Below are positions 5,344 through 12,318 of a stretch of 18,718 nt of DNA, in pieces. Below the pieces are notes generated by a model that searched no databases, was not told the DNA's origin, and was given only the letters and a program-made list of their open reading frames with translations. The position numbers were made by a program, and so were the translations under genes. Source of the DNA: an uncultured Faecalibacterium sp. (GTDB lineage Bacteria > Bacillota > Clostridia > Oscillospirales > Ruminococcaceae); contig CALESJ010000048.1 of NCBI GenBank assembly GCA_937907025.1, forward strand, positions 1 through 18,718. Direction: 5' to 3'. Position 1 is the stretch's first letter, and the number at the start of each line of letters is the position of its first letter.

Positions 5344-5790
5344 ATGAGTGTACAAACCGAACTGAACCGGCTGCAGGGGGCCAAAACCGAACTGAAAGCC
5401 GTTCTGAACCAGAATGGCGTGACAGTGCCCGCAGGCAGCACTTTGGACGAGTATCCGGCGCTGTTTGCCACGGTCCTGCAGAATGGCTCTGCCTACCTGT
5501 ACAAGGCGGCTTTCGCCCTGGACGGCTGGAGCAGCGGCGCACAGACGGTGCCCATCACCCCGATGTACGGCGCGCCCGCCTACAACAGTGCAACCTTTTC
5601 CATGGCTTCGCCGGTGTGCGTGGAGGGGGGCTTCCCGGATGAAACCCAGGCGCAGCTGAAAAAGGCCGGCGGCGTGATCGACCGGGCAAACAAATCCTTT
5701 TCCGGCAGCAGCATTACCTGCACCTGCCGGGACGGAAAATTGCCGACCTGCGATGTGGAGGTGTATTTCCTGGCAAAGAAGAAATCGTGA
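5344..5790 (+). CDS. Phage tail-tip protein, paralogue of the gene at the left window edge
   Basis: The 148-residue protein begins MSVQTELNRLQGAKTELKAV, sharing its N-terminal helical module with the preceding fibre gene. It ends DVEVYFLAKKKS, matching the C-terminal fragment at 2-61. The central part is unlike the preceding fibre and may be a separate tip domain (Cys-containing ITCTCRDG). AAGGAGG (5330-5336) serves as ribosome site. In the left-edge prophage the corresponding gene is followed at once by endolysin and holin; here no lysis gene follows, and the similarity stops within about 10 bases of the stop codon. Confidence 0.68.
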   Translation: MSVQTELNRLQGAKTELKAVLNQNGVTVPAGSTLDEYPALFATVLQNGSAYLYKAAFALDGWSSGAQTVPITPMYGAPAYNSATFSMASPVCVEGGFPDETQAQLKKAGGVIDRANKSFSGSSITCTCRDGKLPTCDVEVYFLAKKKS

Positions 5791-5872
5791 GCCATGTAAT
5801 CGCACCCGAACAAGGGAGCGCTGGTTTACGGCAAAAGGATAAGCCTCAGCCGGGTCCTGTGTGTCGGCTCGA

Positions 5873-5901
5873 TTGACGCGCCCAAAAACAGATGGTATAC
5901 T
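5873..5901 (+). promoter_or_regulatory. Promoter of the conserved hypothetical gene
   Basis: TTGACG (5873-5878), a 17-base spacer and TATACT (5896-5901) form a near-consensus promoter with a start near 5908. It carries no copy of the repressor operator, so this gene appears to be independent of the tail cassette. Confidence 0.75.
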
Positions 5902-5936
5902 TTTCCTCAGATATTGCACAGAAGGGTAGGGTCATC

Positions 5937-6269
5937 ATGTCTTTTGCATTGCCGATCTATCACTGGTTCCATAACGGCAACCCTTACTCCGGCGCCGAAG
6001 GCGGAATGCGCTTTCTGGTCATGCCGGGCAAAAAGCCGGATCCGGCAGACGAAAGCGGAAAGAAAAAGGTGGAATATCTGATAGCCACCGTATGGCCCGG
6101 CCCGTGGAGCTTGGAACACACCGCGGAAGAAAAGCAATCGCAGGCGGAATTTGCCGGTGATCAGGAAGGTCTGGATGCCGCGGTGGCCTGGATCAAGGAG
6201 CGGTACACAACGGAACCGGAACGGTGGGCCGATATCCCTTCCATTCTGGATTGTGAACCGGATCGATGA
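5937..6269 (+). CDS. Conserved hypothetical protein of clostridial type
   Basis: I cannot assign a function. The 110-residue soluble protein begins MSFALPIYHWFHNGNPYSGA and contains EYLIATVWPGPWSLEHT and DAAVAWIKERY. This pattern recalls small conserved proteins of Clostridia that start with a P-x-Y-x-W-F motif and end in an acidic helix; no catalytic or binding motif is recognisable. An upstream in-frame ATG at 5892 overlaps the -10 element, so the start at 5937 is preferred, with a modest ribosome site (AAGGGTAGGG, 5922-5931). The gene has its own promoter and was followed by a bidirectional terminator before the IS inserted. It is probably host chromosome and not phage. Confidence 0.6.
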   Translation: MSFALPIYHWFHNGNPYSGAEGGMRFLVMPGKKPDPADESGKKKVEYLIATVWPGPWSLEHTAEEKQSQAEFAGDQEGLDAAVAWIKERYTTEPERWADIPSILDCEPDR

Positions 6270-6364
6270 GTCCCTACCTATTATAATGTACAGATAACGC
6301 AACACAGAAACAGCCGCTCTCCCGGTGTGAACAGGTCCAGTAAAAACGGACAATAGACAAAAAG

Positions 6365-6404
6365 CCCTCTAATGTAGGAAAATAGAACTACATTAGGGGG
6401 TTTT
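6365..6404 (+). terminator. Hairpin at the IS left end upstream of orfA
   Basis: CCCTCTAATGTAG (6365-6377) pairs with CTACATTAGGGGG (6388-6400) apart from one mismatch and is followed by TTTT. It would stop transcripts entering from outside. The right arm holds the GGGGG that may serve as ribosome site for orfA, so readthrough RNA would also be poorly translated. Such insulation is known for several IS elements. Confidence 0.6.
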
Positions 6405-6407
6405 GCT

Positions 6408-6680
6408 ATGTCTGGAAAAAAAGGGATGAAAAAGTATCCGTTAGGGATACGAGAAGAAGTGGTGTCACGAATCCACGCAGGAGAAAGCCAACGTGCGCTG
6501 AGTCGGGAGTATGAAATCAGTCGGCGGGCCATACAGTGCTGGCTAAAGGAACCTGTCCTTCCGAAGACATGAGGACGTAAACCTACAAAAACATTGGCGG
6601 AGTACAAGTACGAGAACAAGCGACTCAAGATGGAAAACGAATTGTTGCGGGATTTTCTGCGCTCCACAGGAAGGAAGTGA
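6408..6680 (+). pseudogene. IS3-family transposase orfA, interrupted by a nonsense codon
   Basis: The frame encodes a 90-residue orfA-type protein. An N-terminal helix-turn-helix (YPLGIREEVVSRIHAGESQR, then ALSREYEISRRAIQCWL) is followed by a leucine-zipper-like tail (EYKYENKRLKMENELLRDFL). Codon 55 is TGA (6570-6572), directly after PKT; sequence on both sides still fits the family, so a single base change (for example CGA to TGA) is likely. The stop overlaps the GTG of orfB, whose frame is -1 relative to orfA. IS3 elements normally make the active transposase by frameshift fusion of orfA and orfB, which this stop would prevent. Confidence 0.8.
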
Positions 6681-7534
6681 GGCCAAAGGCAAAATATGCC
6701 GTGATCTACCGGCACAGAAATGAATATCCAGTATCCGTTATGTGTCGCTTCTTTCAGGTGTCCCGAAGCGGATATTATGATTTTGTCCATCGTATGGGCA
6801 GGCCGGAGAAAGACGCGGCTATTGCAGAAATCATCGCGGAACAGCGAGAGCGCAGCTTTTGTACGTATGGCTACCGCAGAATGTGGCTGGTGCTGAAGAA
6901 GCGAGGCATCCACCGTAATCCCAAGACTATCTTGCGTATTATGGAGAAATATGATTTGCTTGCAGAGATCCGGCGGCGCAGGAAGTGGCAGCAGATGGGA
7001 CAGCAAGTTCACAAGTATAAGAATCTGCTGAATAGGGAGTTTTCTGCGGACCGGCCCAATAGCAAATGGGTAACGGATATTTCTTACATCCACACGAAGC
7101 AAGGCGTACTGTATCTGTCCATGATTCGGGATCTTTATGATAACAGCATTGTTGCCTACAAGACTGGTACAGAGCAGACAGTAAATCTGGTTCTGGACAC
7201 CATTCGCCTGGCTATGCGCAGAGAGAAAAAAAGGGCCGCTGCGGAGTTGCAGCTCCACAGCGACCAGGGGTTCCAGTACACCTCACAAGCATACTTCGAC
7301 CTGACAAAATCTTATGGCATTACGCCCTCTATGTCAAGACGCGGAAACTGTTACGACAATACTATGGCAGAAAATTTCTTTTCCATCCTCAAGACTGAAT
7401 GTATTTACCGCCATAAACCGGCCTCAATCTGCGAGGCCAATGAGAGGATTGACCGCTATATTCACTTCTACAATTATGAGCGCATCCAGCTAAAAACTGG
7501 AGTGGCGCCGCTCACGCTGTGCCACTCCCATTAA
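6677..7534 (+). CDS. IS3-family transposase orfB (DDE integrase domain)
   Basis: The 285-residue protein carries an N-terminal HTH_21-type region (YGYRRMWLVLKKRGIHRNPK) and an rve integrase core. Its catalytic acidic residues are in WVTDISYI, LHSDQGFQYTS and NTMAENFFSILKTE, the classic DDE set; the last two are separated as expected for IS3. It ends FYNYERIQLKTGVAPLTLC, close to the usual family ending. The frame is intact. The GTG start overlaps the orfA stop (GTGA), and in related elements orfB acts mainly as the C-terminal part of an orfAB fusion. Confidence 0.92.
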   Translation: MRPKAKYAVIYRHRNEYPVSVMCRFFQVSRSGYYDFVHRMGRPEKDAAIAEIIAEQRERSFCTYGYRRMWLVLKKRGIHRNPKTILRIMEKYDLLAEIRRRRKWQQMGQQVHKYKNLLNREFSADRPNSKWVTDISYIHTKQGVLYLSMIRDLYDNSIVAYKTGTEQTVNLVLDTIRLAMRREKKRAAAELQLHSDQGFQYTSQAYFDLTKSYGITPSMSRRGNCYDNTMAENFFSILKTECIYRHKPASICEANERIDRYIHFYNYERIQLKTGVAPLTLCHSH

Positions 7535-7620
7535 AACTTTATATTTCCCTACATAGAGGCTTTTTTGGCTGTCCGTACAATCTGGGGCGGTTCAGTGCAG
7601 GAGGGCGGCTGTTTTGCTTA

Positions 7621-8607
7621 TTACGGGGCTATGTATTCGTCAGGCAAAAATTCCTGTCGGAATTCAAGCAGCATCTGCTGCATGGCGGCAGCTTCTTCGG
7701 CATTCTCCACCGAACCGAAAGCTCGGGCACCGGCAGGAGCGCCCGGACCGCGGGAGCCGCTTTCGCCAAAGTGCACGGTGGCTTCGTTGGCGGGGTCGTT
7801 CCAGTTGTCCCAGCCACCCGGATGGATTTCGTCGCTCATCGTGCAGTTGAGCCAGAACACCCGGGCATAGGCACGCCAGGGGCGTCCCAGATATACGCTT
7901 TCCTTGGGGCAGGTCCCCTGTATTGTGCAGTCGGCAAACAGGTAGCCCGGTTTGCCTTGCGGGGTGTTGGCGGCGGTGATGTAGCTGACCCGGCTCTCGT
8001 GGGCAAGGGGAATGATGCGGCAATGGTCAAAAACGGCATTGGCACCACCGAAAATGAAATCAATGTTGCCGCTGATGGTACAGTCCCGGTAGTACTGTTT
8101 CGTATCCAGCCGGGGTGCATGTTCCCGTGGACCCCGGAACCCATGGGGCTCCCGTTCCGCTAAAGGCAGGGGAGCGGTAAACAGCGTGTCCTGGTTGCCG
8201 TGTAAAGCTACATCGATCATACAGACCCGGGCGGCGTCTGCGTATACAGCCAGAGCCTGTCCGGCTTTGGCGCCGTCCCCGGCCGTGTTTTCAATCGTCA
8301 TGTGCTCCACCCGGGCACACCCGCCGCCCAGAAACAGCGTCCAGCTGCGAAAGGTCCCCGTCTTGGGTTCGCCGGGCCAGGGGTCCAGCCCACCGACTCC
8401 GGCGCTGAGAATGGTGTTTCCCGTGCCGGCGCCGGTGATTACATAATCGGACAGCTCCAGGAGGGGCCGTTCGGGATAAACGCCCGGCCCCAGAACAAAC
8501 TGGACGGGAATGGCAGGGTCCTGCGCTTTTGCAGCTTCACACAGAGAGGAATACTCCCCGCTGCCATCCAAACGGACCGTAACGATTTTTCGCTTTGTAT
8601 TTTCCAT
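7621..8607 (-). CDS. Pectin methylesterase, CE8 family, cytoplasmic type
   Basis: It removes methyl esters from galacturonan, releasing methanol and free uronates. The parallel beta-helix motifs are all present: GQALA (Q117), QDTL (D140), IDFIFG (D183) and LGRPW (R242), which together supply the catalytic Asp pair, the Arg that binds the substrate carboxylate and the Gln of the oxyanion pocket. At 328 residues it is of normal size but has no signal peptide, so it should act on imported oligosaccharides. I chose the ATG at 8607, one base after the stop of the upstream isomerase, with GAGG 6 bases ahead; a TTG at 8619 is possible but less likely. It is the last gene of the GH28-GH105-isomerase operon and is followed by a terminator hairpin that an IS has split. 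Confidence 0.9.
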   Translation of the reverse strand: MENTKRKIVTVRLDGSGEYSSLCEAAKAQDPAIPVQFVLGPGVYPERPLLELSDYVITGAGTGNTILSAGVGGLDPWPGEPKTGTFRSWTLFLGGGCARVEHMTIENTAGDGAKAGQALAVYADAARVCMIDVALHGNQDTLFTAPLPLAEREPHGFRGPREHAPRLDTKQYYRDCTISGNIDFIFGGANAVFDHCRIIPLAHESRVSYITAANTPQGKPGYLFADCTIQGTCPKESVYLGRPWRAYARVFWLNCTMSDEIHPGGWDNWNDPANEATVHFGESGSRGPGAPAGARAFGSVENAEEAAAMQQMLLEFRQEFLPDEYIAP

Positions 8608-8608
8608 T

Positions 8609-9442
8609 TCACGCCTCAAAATACCGACGGATCAGGGCAATGTCGCTGGCAGCGCGCTCCGGCACGGCTTCCTCCCGCAGGACCGGTAGCGTCTGGGGCA
8701 GGGTGCGCAGCATGCGGAAGGCACTGTCAAAATCAATCACCGAATCCTCCAGACTGGAAGAGTGATGTGCTCCGTCCGGCCCGAACGTTTCCCCTTTGAA
8801 GTGAACGGCCACAATGCGGTCGCCCAGCAGGGCGCCGACGCGTTCCCAAAGGGCGTCCTGCTTCTGGACGGCATCGGCAGTCAGCAGATTGCCCGCATCA
8901 AAAATGACTTTCAGGGCAGGACTTGCCATGGTATCCAGAATGCGGCGGGTGGCCTCCGGCGTATTCATGCTGTGGTAGCTGACCGGTTCGATGGCAACCG
9001 TCACACCCAGGCGTTCGGCTTCCGGCAAAATCATTTCCAGGCTTTTGCAGAGCAGATACTGTGCCCGCTCCCGGGTGGTTCCGGCCGGCTGCAGGGCCAT
9101 GTTGGTGGTTTCGGTGCCGATACACCCGGCATTCAGAGCCTTGCAGACTGCCAGCTGGCTCTTGAAGTCGGCGGCATTGGCCAGGCGACGTTCTTCATCA
9201 TCAATGGCCAACTCCACATAGGTGCCCAGAACCGCCACCTGAATGTTGTGCTTGCGCCCGGCTGCCACGGTGTCAGCCACCAGCTGCGGCGTCACGTCAT
9301 CATAGCTTTTTACACCGGGAATACATTTTTTGTATGCCAGCTGTACCGCAGCAAACCCATCGGCAGCCACCCGGCCGAACAGCTCGTCCGGTGTGCCCTT
9401 GCCGTAGTCGTGCAGGCGGGCACCAAGAATAAATTGAGCCAT
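8609..9442 (-). CDS. Sugar phosphate isomerase/epimerase-like TIM-barrel protein
   Basis: This 277-residue protein belongs to the xylose-isomerase-like/AP-endonuclease-2 TIM-barrel superfamily. Metal-ligand positions are visible: E152 in IEPV, D182 in FDAGN and H214 in VHFKGE, followed by an acidic residue near the C-terminal region (REEAVPE). Members interconvert keto and aldo sugars or epimerise them; the precise substrate cannot be read from the sequence. Its place between uronate-releasing glycosidases and a pectin esterase suggests a galacturonate- or rhamnose-derived sugar. The ribosome site AAGGAGG lies 9 bases before the ATG. The gene ends one base before the CE8 start. Confidence 0.8.
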   Translation of the reverse strand: MAQFILGARLHDYGKGTPDELFGRVAADGFAAVQLAYKKCIPGVKSYDDVTPQLVADTVAAGRKHNIQVAVLGTYVELAIDDEERRLANAADFKSQLAVCKALNAGCIGTETTNMALQPAGTTRERAQYLLCKSLEMILPEAERLGVTVAIEPVSYHSMNTPEATRRILDTMASPALKVIFDAGNLLTADAVQKQDALWERVGALLGDRIVAVHFKGETFGPDGAHHSSSLEDSVIDFDSAFRMLRTLPQTLPVLREEAVPERAASDIALIRRYFEA

Positions 9443-9475
9443 GGATCTTACCTCCTTAGGGGCAGAAAAGCAAAC

Positions 9476-10633
9476 TTACCGTTGGGATTTTTGCGCCGCC
9501 AGCACTTCCGTGTAGGCAAGCAGCAGGGGACCGACACCCTTGGCGTCGTTCTCGACCACGGGCTCGCTGAAATAGTATTCCAGGCTGCCGTCGCGGTGGT
9601 TGGCGCCCCCCAGACCGGCCACCAGGCAGATGCCCGAAAGCTGCAGCTTTCCATCCGCACTGACGCCCAGGTATTTATCACAGGTCCCGTAGAAAGCCTT
9701 TTCTCCGTAAGAGGAAAAACGTTTGGGCAGATAGCCCAGCCGGACACCCTTGAGCATGGCATAGGCGAACAGGGCCGTGCCGGAGGCTTCCAGGTAGTTG
9801 CCGGGAACGCCGGGTTTGTCAATGACTTGCCAGAACATGCCGGTTTCGGGGTCCTGGAACCGGACCATGGCCTCGGCGGCATCTTTCAGCATGGCCATGA
9901 TGCTGCGGTATTCATAATACAGCTGTTCGTCCATGCGTTCCAGCACGTCCACCATGGCTACCAGGAACCACCCCATGGCACGCAGCCAGAAATTGGGGCT
10001 GCAGCCGGTTTCGGGGTTGGCCCAGTACATCTGGCGGCTCTCATCGTAGCCGTGATAGTACAGGCCGGTGTTCGGGTCACGCATGTGTTTTTTCACATTC
10101 ATGAACTGGTGGTAACTGTCCAGGCAGCCTTTCATGCCGTTGAAACGGGTTTCGTATTCCATGTAGAACGGCTGCGCCATATAGGTGCCATCCAGCCAGA
10201 CCTGCCAGGGGTAAATCTTCTTGTGCCAGAAGTTTCCTTCCTTGGTGCGGGGCTGGGTTTCCAGCTGGCTGCGGATGGTTTCGATTGCGTCACGATACCG
10301 CTGCTTGCCGGTCAGGTCGTACAGGGTGAACAGATTTTTGCCCTGGTTGATGTTGTCCAGGTTGTATTCGTCCACATGATACGTTTCGATGACCCCGCCG
10401 CTTTTGACGAAGTAGTCCAGAAAGTGCCGGGAAAAGCTCAGGAACTTTTCGTCGCCGGTGGTATTGTACAGGCTCAGGCAGGCGGTGATCATGCAGCCGT
10501 CAATGTAGTTCCATTTGTTCGGCTTGCCGCTGCGCACCATCTCGATGTTCCACAGCGGAGCGGCGGCGGTGCTGCCTTCAATGAGGTAGTCAACATACCT
10601 GCCCAGCGTATCCAGAATTTCCTGATGGGTCAT
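9476..10633 (-). CDS. Unsaturated rhamnogalacturonyl/uronyl hydrolase, GH105 (YteR/YesR-like)
   Basis: This 385-residue enzyme should remove the 4,5-unsaturated uronyl residue from the non-reducing end of oligosaccharides made by pectate or rhamnogalacturonan lyases. The (alpha/alpha)6-barrel pattern is clear. DEYNLDNIN at residues 88-96 and WLDGTYMAQPF at 146-156 hold the expected substrate-binding and catalytic Asp (D148), and HGYDES and WLRAMGWF follow in order. There is no signal peptide, in keeping with the intracellular family. AAGGAGG precedes the ATG. It lies second in the operon behind GH28. The need for unsaturated substrates implies that a lyase acts outside the cell, encoded elsewhere or by other community members. 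Confidence 0.9.
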   Translation of the reverse strand: MTHQEILDTLGRYVDYLIEGSTAAAPLWNIEMVRSGKPNKWNYIDGCMITACLSLYNTTGDEKFLSFSRHFLDYFVKSGGVIETYHVDEYNLDNINQGKNLFTLYDLTGKQRYRDAIETIRSQLETQPRTKEGNFWHKKIYPWQVWLDGTYMAQPFYMEYETRFNGMKGCLDSYHQFMNVKKHMRDPNTGLYYHGYDESRQMYWANPETGCSPNFWLRAMGWFLVAMVDVLERMDEQLYYEYRSIMAMLKDAAEAMVRFQDPETGMFWQVIDKPGVPGNYLEASGTALFAYAMLKGVRLGYLPKRFSSYGEKAFYGTCDKYLGVSADGKLQLSGICLVAGLGGANHRDGSLEYYFSEPVVENDAKGVGPLLLAYTEVLAAQKSQR

Positions 10634-10654
10634 GACGATTTCCTCCTTGTGTTT

Positions 10655-12211
10655 TCAGTCCTCGGTGAGTTCGCCCACATGCAGAAGCTGCAGGCGTTCT
10701 CCCTCGTAGCCGGTGATCTGCACGTTGTGCAGGTGGATGTGCTGTACGTTTTCGGCCCAGATGGCCAGCTTGCTGCACGGCTCGGCGTTGCACATCATGG
10801 CAGCCTGACCGCGGCCGGCATTGGCGGCAAAGCGGATGGTCACATTGCGCATCTCCACACTTTCGATGGGCTGTTCGGGCAGGCCGCTGAACCAGCAGCC
10901 GGCATATTCCGCATCGGTCGCCGTCACATCCTCCAGAACAAAGCTGCCCAGCCGCGGGGTCATATCGTCCACCGGCAGGGGTTCGTGGCTCTGTACATAG
11001 TCGGTTTTGCCGTCCGGGTCACAGAAGTAGAACATATTGATGACGAAAGGCGTCAGAACACCGCGCATCTCGATATTCTGGAAAACCAGTCCGTCAATGA
11101 CGGCGATTTTACCGCGGCCCCGGCGGGTCTTCAGGCGGAATCCGCGGTCGGTATGGTTCATCAGGCATTGCACCACATGGACGTTGCGCACACCGCCGCT
11201 CATCTCGCTGCCGATGACCAGCCCGCCGTGTCCGCGGTCCAGCAGACAGTTGCGGATCAGGATATTCTCACAGGGGACGCCCAGCTTCATGCCCATAAAC
11301 ACTTTGCCGCTTTTCAGGGCAATGCAGTCATCTCCCACATGGACGTTGTTGCCGATGATGTTCACGTTCTTGCAGGCTTCGGGGTCGATGCCGTCGGTGT
11401 TGGGGCTGTCGGCCCGGTTCAGGATATCAATGTTCAGAATATCAATGTCCTGGGAATAGGTGGGATGGACTGTCCAGGAATAGCTGTTGCGGACTTTCAC
11501 ACCATGCAGGACCACGTTCCGGGCATTGCTGGTAAAGAACAGCCGGGGGCGCCAGGCACCGCGGCGGACACGGACGTTCTGGTACCAGTCGCCCGCCTGT
11601 GCGTTGGCGTCAATGGTGCCTTCTCCGGTGATGACCACGTTCTCTGCGTTGATGACGTTGATCAGCCCGGCAAAGCAGTCCAGCGGATTGCCTTCCCAGG
11701 TGCCGAGATAATGCTCGCTCACCTCATCACAGCAGGGGAGGACCCCCGGCAGGATGGGATACTGGCTGCGATCGGTGCCGCCCAACAGGGTACATCCCTT
11801 TTCCAGGTACAGGGTGATATCGCCGCGCAGGAACAAACTCTGGGTCCGATAAGTACCGGCCGGCACATAAACGGTACCGTGGGGCGGGCAGGTGGAGATG
11901 GCTGCCTGCAGTTTGGCAGTGTCATCGGTCACGCCATCCCCGGTCAGGCCATAGCGGGAGGCATCCACAAAAAAGCTCTCGGCTTCGGTGCGGAACATAA
12001 GCTCGCCGCAGTCGGTGGTATCCTGAACGCGAACGGTGTATTCGCGCCCGGGTTCCAGCCCGTACAGAGAGAATACGTTGGTCTTGCATTCCTGCACCAC
12101 AGGCTTTCCATCCAGCAGGACGGTGAACGGCGCGGGGGAGTAATAGCAACTTTTGTTGCAAAGCTCAAACACGGCGCTGCGTGTCATGGCGCGAAGAAGC
12201 TTGATTTGCAT
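10655..12211 (-). CDS. Polygalacturonase, GH28 (exo-type likely), cytoplasmic
   Basis: This 518-residue right-handed beta-helix enzyme hydrolyses alpha-1,4 linkages between galacturonates. The family motifs are in order: NTDGID (271-276), GDDCIALKSG (293-302), GHGGLVIGSE (327-336) and RLK (359-361). They supply the three catalytic Asp residues, the His and the Arg-Lys pair. Residues about 10-75 form an Fn3-like N-terminal domain (VLLDGKPV…YTVRV) as found in exo-acting bacterial members; a pectate-lyase-like entry (GVTDDTAKLQAAI) follows. No signal peptide is seen. It is the first gene of the four-gene operon and is divergent from the AraC-type regulator. GGGAGG precedes the ATG at 12211. Confidence 0.92.
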   Translation of the reverse strand: MQIKLLRAMTRSAVFELCNKSCYYSPAPFTVLLDGKPVVQECKTNVFSLYGLEPGREYTVRVQDTTDCGELMFRTEAESFFVDASRYGLTGDGVTDDTAKLQAAISTCPPHGTVYVPAGTYRTQSLFLRGDITLYLEKGCTLLGGTDRSQYPILPGVLPCCDEVSEHYLGTWEGNPLDCFAGLINVINAENVVITGEGTIDANAQAGDWYQNVRVRRGAWRPRLFFTSNARNVVLHGVKVRNSYSWTVHPTYSQDIDILNIDILNRADSPNTDGIDPEACKNVNIIGNNVHVGDDCIALKSGKVFMGMKLGVPCENILIRNCLLDRGHGGLVIGSEMSGGVRNVHVVQCLMNHTDRGFRLKTRRGRGKIAVIDGLVFQNIEMRGVLTPFVINMFYFCDPDGKTDYVQSHEPLPVDDMTPRLGSFVLEDVTATDAEYAGCWFSGLPEQPIESVEMRNVTIRFAANAGRGQAAMMCNAEPCSKLAIWAENVQHIHLHNVQITGYEGERLQLLHVGELTED

Positions 12212-12318
12212 AAGGGACCTCCCGTTTGAAAAATGATTTGCAAATTGACAAAAATTGTGCTATTGTTTAGGCAAAGACAAAAAAGAACCGCAGTACATCG
12301 GCGGAAATAAGGAGAGAA
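12212..12318. promoter_or_regulatory. Divergent control region between the GH28 operon and the regulator
   Basis: On the + strand TTGACA (12245-12250), 17 bases and TAGGCA (12268-12273) form a plausible promoter for the regulator, with a poor -10. A perfect palindrome ATTTGCAAAT (12236-12245) lies at its upstream edge and could be an operator. I do not see a convincing leftward promoter for the GH28 operon; a weak promoter needing an activator would fit an AraC-regulated system. Confidence 0.45.

Larger units (their letters stand above)
1755..5790. mobile_element. Phage-derived repressor plus orphan tail-tip cassette
   Basis: A leftward S24 repressor, two divergent operator-bearing promoters, an AT-rich leader and seven rightward tail-type genes lie together with no head, packaging, replication, integrase or lysis gene. 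The tail genes are paralogous to the end of the prophage at the left edge of the window. It could be a degraded second prophage or a retained regulated cassette. The sequence alone does not decide. Confidence 0.55.
6346..7576 (+). mobile_element. IS3-family insertion sequence (about 1.23 kb)
   Basis: It carries two overlapping transposase frames. Related ends are visible: ACGGACA…CAAAAAGCCCTCTA on the left, and, reading inwards from the right, ACGGACAGCC…AAAAAAGCCTCTA, with a gap of a few bases between the two alignments. No clean target duplication is visible, so the outer edges are uncertain by a few bases. orfA has an in-frame TGA, so this copy is probably unable to transpose by itself. 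Confidence 0.8.
6308..7614. terminator. Bidirectional terminator hairpin split by an IS element
   Basis: The left arm AAACAGCCGCTCTCC (6308-6322) pairs over 15 bp, with one G-T, with the right arm GGAGGGCGGCTGTTT (7600-7614). Inner pairs TGAAC/GTTCA (6328-6332 with 7590-7594) and TCCAG/CTGGG (6336-6340 with 7582-7586) continue towards the apex. The IS3 element occupies the apex. The right arm is 6 bases from the stop of the pectinesterase gene and T-rich bases lie outside both arms, so the intact hairpin probably terminated both converging genes. Confidence 0.7.

Noticed and set aside
3071..5790. A diversity-generating retroelement acting on the tail-tip genes
   Set aside because: No reverse transcriptase, template repeat or adenine-mutated variable repeat is present in the window.
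8762..12229. A 1155-codon open frame on the + strand opposite the GH105 and GH28 genes
   Set aside because: It is antisense to genes with full catalytic motifs and good ribosome sites, has no ribosome site or recognisable domain, and results from GC-rich third positions.
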